A stretch of 22,799 nucleotides of DNA, taken from positions 1 through 22,799 of the IMG/VR virus record IMGVR_UViG_3300050821_024075. One strand, 5' to 3'. This DNA is from a virus. Below the pieces are notes generated by a model, which was not told the DNA's origin, did not search any database, and saw only the letters and a list, made by a program, of their open reading frames with translations. Below, in pieces: positions 15,779 through 22,124 of the stretch. The position numbers and the translations under genes were made by a program. Every line of letters starts with the position of its first letter. Positions within the stretch are counted from its first letter, which is position 1.

Positions 15779-16880
15779 TCACCGTGTTGTTGAAGAGGAA
15801 GCACCAAGCGGCACCGCGCCTTGGGCGCCGTAGATCATCGGCTGGTCGCCACCGAAGACGGGGTCGAGGCCCAGCAGCCCCCGCGCCTCGTTGATCGCGT
15901 AGATGCCGTCGCGCACATAAATATCGATGATTTTGGCCTGCTCGGCGGGGTCGGCCGGCCGCAGATCGCCCCAGGCGAATTCGAGGTCGGGGTGACCCAT
16001 CAGATCCTGGATCACGTGGTCGCAGAGCCGCTTGACCCACAGCATCAGCGGCGCGAGACCCTCGGTCGCTGCAGTGTCCTGCGAGGTTTCCGCGGTCGCC
16101 CGGTTCACCTGCTTGGTGAAGGCGGTCGGCGGCAGCGAAACGCGTAGCAGACGATCCGCGCCAGCCATTCGTCGAAATCGTCCTTGTAGGGCGCTTCCTT
16201 GAACGCCTGGTATTTTGACCCCGACGGCCCCCACACCAGCCGCGTGCGCGACCCGGTGTTTCCCGCCAAGACGCTGTCGAACCATTCCTGGAACAGCGAA
16301 ATCTGCTCGACATTCCAGCCATCCGGCGCGTTGAGCAGCCCCGGCGGCACGTTGCCGTCGGTAAAATGCTGCAGCTGCATTACCTGGCGGCGCAGCGCGA
16401 TGTTGACCGTCATCACGATCTGCTCAACCGGGCTAAAACCGTAAGCCTTGTGCGGGCGCGGATTGTGCGGCCAATAAAGCAGCTCGTCGCTGGTCAGCAG
16501 CTTCCATGGCCTGCCCTTGATCACCTGCTCATAGGCCGGCGCCGGCGGGCGCGGACGGCGGCCGGTCTCGTCGGCCAGCACCTTGATCGTCGCGCCGTCG
16601 ACAATGTCGAGCCCGATCAGCGCGCCACCGCGGTTGCGCCGGAGTTCGAGCACCGGCGCGTCGAGCACCAGCAAATCTTCCATCAGCTCGCGCAGCCAGG
16701 TCGCGAACGGCCGCTCGCCGTCGGGCCGGCGCCAGAACTCCGCCACTGCCTGGACGCGCCCCGCGGCATGCGGCTGCCGCGGCTTGTCGCCGATCACCCG
16801 GATCGCCCAGTCGAGCCGTTCGAGCTGGTCCTTGCGCGTCTCGATCGCGAGCCGGGTGATGTCGTGCGCGTCGGCGATCG
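15779..16880 (-). pseudogene. Portal protein, N-terminus missing and one frameshift
   Basis: About 367 residues of a portal protein are readable. They begin abruptly at ADAHDITRLAIETRKDQLERLDW, a segment normally found roughly 100 residues into portal proteins of this type. Later landmarks are LLTSDELLYWPHNPRPHKAYG, SPVEQIVMTVNIALRRQ, SLPPTAFTKQVNRATAETSQ, and AINEARGLLGLDPVFGGDQP. At 16138-16140 one extra T on the coding strand restores AFSLPPTAF. The 5' side is joined in frame to the beta-helix gene. The protein would form the ring through which DNA is packaged, but without its N-terminal domain it is unlikely to work. The stop overlaps the protease GTG. Confidence 0.85.
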
Positions 16881-18654
16881 CATTGCCATTGTCAGCGACC
16901 GTGGCCGCATAGGCGCTCCCCGAGGGGAAACTCCACCGGCTGATCCCACCGATCCCCGCCACACCAAGTTGCTGCGCGGTGGCCGGCGTCATCTGCTCGA
17001 CGCGGAAATCGCCCGAACCGTCATATTGCAGCGTCACATATTCGTACTGATTCCCGGCGAGGGTCAGCGAGCTCTGCCCGGAGGTATTGACCAGCGGGTA
17101 AAGGATGTGCCCGCCGCTCGTGCCGTTGACCTGCACCTTGAGGCTCTTGCCCTGATCGGTCGCGAACCCCATCGACCAGCCAGACGGCAATCCCGTGGTT
17201 GGGGGCAATGTCACCGTCAGTCCGGCCGAGCTGTTGAAGCTCGACACGACGTTCCCATTGTCACCAAGTTGCGCGGCATAACCCGATGTTGACGGGTAGA
17301 GCCAATTACCTGGCCAATCACGGCTTTGCAGCCCGTTGGTGGCGAGCGTGTTTCGCGTGCCGGTGACAACGCGGAAATTGTTGCCATCCGATTGCAGCTC
17401 GAGATACTCGTAATTGCCCGGGCCGAGCGTCACCGATGACAGCGCCTTCCCACCCGACACAATCGAGCCGGATGGCGCGGTCACGGTCATGCCTTTGCCG
17501 TTATCGGTCGCGAAACCCATCCGCCAGCCGGCGTTAACCGCGTTCGGCGCCGGCAATGTCACCGCCAGCGAAGCGCCTGGCGCGTTGTAGGACGAGATCG
17601 CCGTGCCATCATCGATGCCGCTCGCCGTGTAGCTCGTGGTACTGGGAAACTGCCACACCGCCCAACTTCCCGTGCCGACCACTTGCACGCCCGTCGATTG
17701 CGGCCCGCGATTGGTGACGGCACCGGCATAGGTCGGGTTGATCAGCAGGTTGCGGGTGCTCGCGGTGGCATTGACCGCGGTCGCGCAGTTGAAATAGGGC
17801 GAGACAAAGCTGTTCTGGCCGTCATGGCTCGTGGTGATCGACAGGCAGGTCGGCGCCACCTCGAAATCAAAGCCAAAGACCGTGTTGGAAAAATCGTAGC
17901 CATTCCCCAGCAGCATCGCCGCACCGCCGGTCCCAGCCGCCGATCCGGCGCCGGAAATCCGCGAGAATTGCGTCTGTTCGAGCGCGATCCCCGCCGCGCC
18001 ACCGGCGCTGTCGGCGACCGCATAAATATCGCTGTCGAGCACATAATTGAGCTGCAGCCCGCCCGCCGCCGAGCTCGTGTTAGCGTTGTTGACGACCAAA
18101 TGATCGATCTTGATCGAATTATGCGCGTCGGAGAAATCGCTCTTGCCGATCACCACCGCGTAACCGGACGCGTTGGCCCGCACAAAGAGCGCACCCTCTT
18201 CCTTGAAATAAAAGCAGCCCGTCGGGCTTCCGGTCGTGCCGCCGGAGCATTCGACTTGCAGCACCGGCCCGGAGGCGATGCCAGTGCCGTCGAGCGTCGC
18301 GCCTTCCGAGACCAGCCGGAACCCGTTCCCCGCCTGGCCGGCATAGTCGATCACGAGACCGCTTGTCACCTTGTAGGTCCCGGCCGGGATATGCACCGGC
18401 CAGTTATTGGTGATCGCGGTGGTGATCGTCACCTGGATCGCGCTGGTGTCGTCGTGCGTGTCGTCTCCGGTCGCGCCGTTACAGCGCACATCAATCCACG
18501 GCTGCCCGCCGCAAGCCAGCACGGTGCCGCCGAGCGTCGCCGTACCGGTCGTCGACAGCGTCGAGAAATTGCCCGGCGATTGCGCCAACGCGGCCGACAC
18601 CACCAGCCCGCAAGCGGCGAATGCCGCCAGCGCAAGGACGCGGTCAATGAACAT
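16881..18654 (-). CDS. Secreted beta-helix/tail-spike-like protein, C-terminus lost by fusion to portal
   Basis: About 591 residues are present. The ATG at 18654 starts a Sec signal peptide (MFIDRVLALAAFAACGLVVS, ending AALAQ). Residues about 45-330 resemble right-handed beta-helix/pectate-lyase-like spikes: WIDVRCNGATGDDTHDDTSA, IPAGTYKVTSGL, then irregular repeated strands with Asn and Gly. Then come two homologous modules of about 110 residues, each with DxGxxxSSxN, LTVTLP, GWxMGFATDxGK and an EYxxLQ pattern, and the start of a third that stops after DNGNAI, where portal sequence begins in frame. A host-surface or polysaccharide target is inferred. No ribosome site is visible before the ATG. 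The repeat at 18662-18776 lies directly upstream. Confidence 0.8.
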
Positions 18655-18661
18655 TTGACGT

Positions 18662-18776
18662 TGCGTCCTTCGAGGCCTCGCTGACGCGAGGCGCCTCAGG
18701 ATGAGGATTTTTCTTAATGCCATCCGCAAACCGTCCTCATCCTGAGGTGCGACCGGAGGGAGCCTCGAAGGACGCA
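18662..18776. repeat. Palindromic intergenic repeat, fourth type
   Basis: The outer arms TGCGTCCTTCGAGGC and GCCTCGAAGGACGCA match perfectly over 15 bp. Inner CTCAGGATGAGGA and TCCTCATCCTGAG form a second pair. The motif with CTTCGAG and CTCAGGATGAGG is a familiar intergenic repeat in Bradyrhizobium-like genomes. It lies between the 146-aa gene and the beta-helix gene. Confidence 0.9.
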
Positions 18777-18807
18777 CCGCGCTCGTGCAGCGCGCGCGGC
18801 CCAAACG

Positions 18808-19248
18808 TCACCACCGCCGCGCGGCGAAGACCTGGCCGGTCGTCGCGCCATAAAGGCTGACCGCGCCGGCCGGCTTGTATCCCGAGGGCGTCGCGAACAG
18901 CCCGCCATTGGCCGCGAGCTGGATGCTGGCGCCGCCGTTCGAGGCGATCCCGGTGTCGCAGATCCACAAGGCAGCTGACGAATTGTTCCGCACCAGAAAG
19001 CCGTTCACCGGCACCGTGCCGCCGAACAGCGTCTGCGGGCTACCGCCCGTCGCGACCGACCCGCTGCCATCGCTCGCGACGGCGCCGGCGGTGTTGATCA
19101 CCGGCAACGGGTTGGTCGGCCCAACCGGGTTCGCGACCCCCGCCACAACCGAGGCCGGCGCATGCACCGGCACGAGGTTGCCGCCGCCATCCGTCTCGGT
19201 AGACAACGACTGGATCGTGGTGTTTGCGTCTTTGACGAGCAGCGTCAT
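18808..19248 (-). CDS. Phage protein of unknown function (146 aa)
   Basis: The ATG overlaps the terL stop (ATGA), so it is coupled to terL. The protein is small, neutral and beta-rich: an N-terminal MTLLVKDANTTIQSLST, a middle LFGGTVPVNGFLVRNNSSAALWI, and a C-terminal GLFATPSGYKPAGAVSLYGA. This resembles small surface or accessory proteins in alphaproteobacterial phages. It lies between terminase and the portal region, so a role in head assembly or decoration is possible but unproven. I do not recognise a named family. Confidence 0.65.
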   Translation of the reverse strand: MTLLVKDANTTIQSLSTETDGGGNLVPVHAPASVVAGVANPVGPTNPLPVINTAGAVASDGSGSVATGGSPQTLFGGTVPVNGFLVRNNSSAALWICDTGIASNGGASIQLAANGGLFATPSGYKPAGAVSLYGATTGQVFAARRW

Positions 19249-20600
19249 GGCGCCTTTTGCTCCTGTTGGTCATGTCCCGTTTGCGCGAGGCGGCGATACG
19301 CCTCGAAAATCCCTTCGCCGGCGACCGGCGCGACCAGCAATTCGGTCAGCGCCCAGACCAGCGCGTCGACCCGGTCGGGCGAATACCCGGCTGTGTCGCG
19401 GTCGAAATCATGCGCGAAGCAACACATCTGGTCTTCGAGCCGCGCCAGCGCGCCGAGATGATGCACCCGGCTTTGCTCGTAGAGCGCGGCGACCGGCTCG
19501 GCCCGCGCGACCTTGCCGCGTGAGGCGCGCACCGCGGTGAAAGCGACGCTCGGATCGACCATGCGGATCGTCGCCTCGACCATCTCACCGCCGTTGTTCA
19601 CTTCGGCGACGACGCGGTCGGCGCCGTGCGTCCGATAGGCAGCTATCGCCGCCCTCGCCCATTCGGTCGGCGTGTAGCGGCCCGACAGATCGGCGAGCAC
19701 ATAGCCGTGCCCGCCGGCATCCTTGCCGGCGATGACGATGCCGGTCTCGTCCGAATGCTCGCCCGAACCCGCGGCCGGATCGATCGCCACGACGATCCGT
19801 GTCAGCTGCGGCACGCTGGAGACTCGCGCCGCGTCGATCATGCCGTGACCCCACAGCGCACCCGGCACGTCTTCGAGGATTTCGGCGTCGAGCTCCTGCC
19901 GTCCGAGCCGCGTGCCCTCGTAACTCCGCACGATCTGTTCGAGAAAGCCCGGCGCCAGATTGTGCTTGTTGTCGTAGGTCGTGCCGTGTGTGACGACGAC
20001 CTTCGCGTCGGCGACCAGCGCCTTGATCAGCTTGGTCGGGCGCGGCGTGGTGGTGACCACGGCGCGCGGGTCGTCGCCGAGCCGCAGCCCGAACATCAGC
20101 ATGTCCCAGGCCTCGGGATAGCGCCACGCCGCCAGCTCGTCGCACCAGGCGAAATCGTGTTGCGGCCCCCGCAGCCGTTCCGGTTCGTCCGCGGAATAGG
20201 TCGTCGCGATCGCGCCATTCGGCCAGGTCAGCCGCCGCTTCGACGGCTCGTAAATCGGCCGCTGCTTGCGGGTCGCGACCGCCAGCAACCCGCTTTCACC
20301 TTCGATCATCACATCGCGGGCATCGGCCGCGGTCGGCGCCACCAGCGCGATATGCCGCGCCCGATGTGCCGAAACCTGCCGCCGCACGAACTCGGCCCCG
20401 GTCCGCGTCTTGCCAAACCCGCGCCCCGCGAGCAGCAGCCAAACCCGCCAGTCGCCTTCCGGCGGCTGCTGGGTGTCACGCCCTTTGAGCGGCCAATCGT
20501 GGTCGAGCGTGTAGAGGACCCGCCGGGGAAGGCTATTGAGGAGCCTTATCCTCGTCGCGCTCGGCAGCGAGGCGAGCCAGCCAGCGAGCAAGCTCCTCAC
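19245..20600 (-). CDS. terL: Terminase large subunit
   Basis: A 451-residue packaging motor. The ATPase part has Walker A GRGFGKT at about 60-66, Walker B (HDFAWCDE) at about 149-155, and the TTTPRPTKLIKAL coupling segment near 184-195. The nuclease part has a first Asp near 274 (VVAIDPAAGSGEHSDETG) and a late DALVWALTEL. It cuts concatemers and drives DNA into proheads with TerS and portal. The order and type match GTA-like siphophages. The start ATG at 20600 lies inside the end of terS (about 68-base overlap). The N-terminal LASLPSATRIRLLNSL resembles the opening of relatives, supporting this start. Intact. Confidence 0.95.
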   Translation of the reverse strand: MRSLLAGWLASLPSATRIRLLNSLPRRVLYTLDHDWPLKGRDTQQPPEGDWRVWLLLAGRGFGKTRTGAEFVRRQVSAHRARHIALVAPTAADARDVMIEGESGLLAVATRKQRPIYEPSKRRLTWPNGAIATTYSADEPERLRGPQHDFAWCDELAAWRYPEAWDMLMFGLRLGDDPRAVVTTTPRPTKLIKALVADAKVVVTHGTTYDNKHNLAPGFLEQIVRSYEGTRLGRQELDAEILEDVPGALWGHGMIDAARVSSVPQLTRIVVAIDPAAGSGEHSDETGIVIAGKDAGGHGYVLADLSGRYTPTEWARAAIAAYRTHGADRVVAEVNNGGEMVEATIRMVDPSVAFTAVRASRGKVARAEPVAALYEQSRVHHLGALARLEDQMCCFAHDFDRDTAGYSPDRVDALVWALTELLVAPVAGEGIFEAYRRLAQTGHDQQEQKAP

Positions 20601-21044
20601 GCGCTGCCTCCGCCTCCGCTTCCCAATCGTCGTCTTCGTCCTGCCGCCGCTCGCGCGGGGTGAACATGCCGAGATGGCGGGCGATCGCGTCGAGCGCCGC
20701 CTTCTTGTCGTAAAGCTTGACCCGAACCGGCCCTTTTCCTGCCGTCCCGGTGCCGATCTCGGCGATAGCCGCGGCGTTCGCCTTGCTCAGCTTCTCTTTG
20801 ACGTAGATGTGTTCCGCATCCCAGTCGAGGATGTGTCGTAGATGGCAAAGGCGATATGAGCGTATTCCCGCAGCACCTTTTCGACCGTCACACCGAGCCG
20901 GGCGGCCCGCGCCTCGACATCTTCAAACGGCGCTTCGGTGTCTTCGGCAGTCTCGGCGTCCTCCGTTTCGGGCGGACCGAGATGGCGCAGCGCGTCATCC
21001 GATGCCGACCGGGTGCGTCCCCGCCGTCGCGATCGCGTTGCCAA
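20533..21044 (-). pseudogene. terS: Terminase small subunit, one frameshift
   Basis: Two frames join at 20841-20846 into a protein of about 170 residues. The first part (from a TTG at 21044, GGAG 8 bases upstream) has a disordered N-terminus and VEARAARLGVTVEKVLREYAHIAFA. The second reads LRHILDWDAEHIYVKEKLSK, then AAIAEIGTG, VRVKLYDKKAALDAIARHLGMF, the landmark end of the Terminase_2 family. One missing base explains the break (GCC-nAT-CTA, for example ADLRH). The C-terminus overlaps the terL start. TerS recognises the packaging site. With the break the C-terminal part cannot be made in frame, unless the base loss is a sequencing error. Confidence 0.85.
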
Positions 21045-21116
21045 GAACCAAGCTCCGAGGGAGATGCGGCGGGGGCGCCGGCTTGTCGCCGCGCCCAGTT
21101 CCGCCAGGGTGAGCAG

Positions 21117-21162
21117 TTTGTACTCGATCGATCTGGATTTGTCAATAACAAAATTTGCGATA
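21117..21162 (-). promoter_or_regulatory. Strong promoter upstream of terS with a repressor-like half-site
   Basis: On the minus strand TTGACA (21140-21145) and TACAAA (21117-21122) are spaced 17 bases, a good sigma-70 promoter placed after the DUF6456-like stop and before terS. Ten bases upstream of the -35, TATCGCAA (21155-21162) is the same 8-mer as the left part of the palindrome at the repressor promoter (22068-22083). A local run of A/T here contrasts with the GC-rich surroundings. Confidence 0.65.
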
Positions 21163-21170
21163 ATCGTACT

Positions 21171-21707
21171 TTAACGAAAATGCGCTTCGAGCGCGCCGAG
21201 CGCGGCGACGAGAATTCCCGAGGCCGCCTCCTGGCTGACCCGACGCCCGGCCCAGCCCTGTTCCTGCGCCCATTCCTTGAGCGACCGCTCCCAGCCGACG
21301 ACGTGCCACAGACAGGACCCCGCCGGCGAGGCGATGCCGCCGACCGCGCCGATCGCGCGCCACACCGCGCCGCGCGCCGCCTCGACCCGCAGCCCGGGCG
21401 CATGGTCGCCCTGGCGCGACGGCTTATCACCAAGACTCAGCCGCGACAGGTCGAGCGCGCGCAGCGGATCGAGTTGCGCCACCGCGAAACGCTGGCGGAA
21501 ATCCTCGCCCGCCTGCCGCATGTCGGCGGTGATCGAGCCTCGCCGTTCCATGAGCATCAGCGTATCGACCGCACGGTACGGTCGCGCCGGCCGCCCGTCC
21601 GCGTCGGCAATAACCGCCTGCACAAGCTCGACCGGCCCGTGCTGCAGCCGTTCCGGGCTTATCACGTCCGCGTTCGGCCGTTTTTCGGATTGTCGGCGTC
21701 GCGTCAT
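21171..21707 (-). CDS. DUF6456-like regulatory protein
   Basis: A 178-residue protein. The middle (RRGSITADMRQAGEDFRQRF, then AVAQLDP) and the end (VWRAIGAVGGIASPAGSCLW, SLKEWAQEQGWAGR, AASGILVAALGALEAHF) follow the pattern of the DUF6456 domain found in alphaproteobacterial regulators and phages. Its start overlaps the GcrA-like stop (ATGA), and it ends just before the terS promoter, so it may act on late genes. The N-terminus is basic. The family assignment is from pattern memory, and the role as late-gene regulator is inferred from position. Confidence 0.68.
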   Translation of the reverse strand: MTRRRQSEKRPNADVISPERLQHGPVELVQAVIADADGRPARPYRAVDTLMLMERRGSITADMRQAGEDFRQRFAVAQLDPLRALDLSRLSLGDKPSRQGDHAPGLRVEAARGAVWRAIGAVGGIASPAGSCLWHVVGWERSLKEWAQEQGWAGRRVSQEAASGILVAALGALEAHFR

Positions 21708-22042
21708 GGCTCACCCTCTCGAACAATACGTGAACATTTAGGTTGCACGAAGCCGCGAGTGACATTTTCGAGCCGTCTCAGAAAGCGATCCGGCGGCACG
21801 CGCGCCGAACGCCCGCGACGACCACCGACCGCACTCGCCAGCGCCTCGGTTTCCCTCAACCTGCGCCGCTCGCGGGAGCTGCCCTCGGGCACATGACACA
21901 ACGCATGGTGATGCGCGCAATAGACTGAGCCGCGCTGTCGCACCTCGCCGCAGTTCCCACCCCCATCAAGGATAAAGGCGCAACCTTCGTCCTCAGCCTC
22001 ATCGTTCCGTCGACCAGGCGCACGAAATCCCCCACCATCCAC
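21704..22042 (-). CDS. GcrA-like Cys/His motif protein
   Basis: A 112-residue protein starting at a GTG with GGGAG 7 bases upstream. Residues 21-49 hold CAFILDGGGNC, then SVYCAHHHALC, a Cys/His set (C21, C31, C42, H44-46, C49) like the zinc-type C-terminus of GcrA cell-cycle regulators. After it comes a conserved-looking basic part (RRRLRETEALASAVGGRRGR, then PPDRFLRRLE). GcrA-type proteins act with sigma-70 at methylated sites in alphaproteobacteria; whether this one does is not shown. First gene of the left-facing operon opposite the repressor. Confidence 0.7.
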   Translation of the reverse strand: MDGGGFRAPGRRNDEAEDEGCAFILDGGGNCGEVRQRGSVYCAHHHALCHVPEGSSRERRRLRETEALASAVGGRRGRSARVPPDRFLRRLENVTRGFVQPKCSRIVREGEP

Positions 22043-22060
22043 GGCCCGCTCCCTTGCCTA

Positions 22061-22089
22061 TTGCCATTATCGCAATCGCGATATATCAT
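22061..22089 (+). promoter_or_regulatory. Repressor promoter with operator in its spacer
   Basis: TTGCCA (22061-22066) and TATCAT (22084-22089) are spaced 17 bases. The spacer holds the 16-base palindrome TATCGCAATCGCGATA (22068-22083: TATCGC, AATC, GCGATA). The layout fits self-repression by the downstream S24 protein. Confidence 0.7.
22068..22083. promoter_or_regulatory. Palindromic operator candidate TATCGC-N4-GCGATA
   Basis: A perfect 6-bp inverted repeat with four bases between the arms. It sits in the repressor promoter spacer and overlaps the -10 of the opposing promoter, so one bound dimer could block both. An 8-base half matches a site upstream of the terS promoter. Confidence 0.7.
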
Positions 22090-22107
22090 CGCAAAATAGC
22101 ATGTCAA
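22080..22107 (-). promoter_or_regulatory. Divergent early promoter for the GcrA-like/DUF6456-like operon
   Basis: On the minus strand TTGACA (22102-22107) and TATATC (22080-22085) are spaced 16 bases. The -10 overlaps the palindrome at 22068-22083. The -35 overlaps a second inverted repeat, TGTCA-ATA-TGACA (22102-22114). It would give a leader of about 30 bases before the GTG at 22042. Confidence 0.62.
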
Positions 22108-22114
22108 TATGACA
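22102..22114. promoter_or_regulatory. Second short palindrome in the divergent control region
   Basis: TGTCA-ATA-TGACA is a perfect 5-bp inverted repeat covering the -35 of the left-facing promoter. It is flanked by two direct copies of TCGCAAAAT (22089-22097 and 22118-22126), the second reaching into the repressor start codon. Possible further repressor sites or a second regulator's site. Confidence 0.45.
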
Positions 22115-22124
22115 ATTTCGCAAA

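Noticed and set aside
835-18776. The palindromic elements as ordinary rho-independent terminators or as a CRISPR array
   Set aside because: They lack the T-run of intrinsic terminators on the minus strand and are not regularly spaced short repeats with unique spacers. Their mixed types and double-hairpin plan fit dispersed chromosomal repeats.
949-21044. Programmed ribosomal frameshifting as the reason for all frame breaks
   Set aside because: Only the tail chaperone site matches a known conserved arrangement. The other breaks lie inside terS, portal, protease, capsid, fibre and hub, where no programmed shifts of this kind are expected in this many genes at once.
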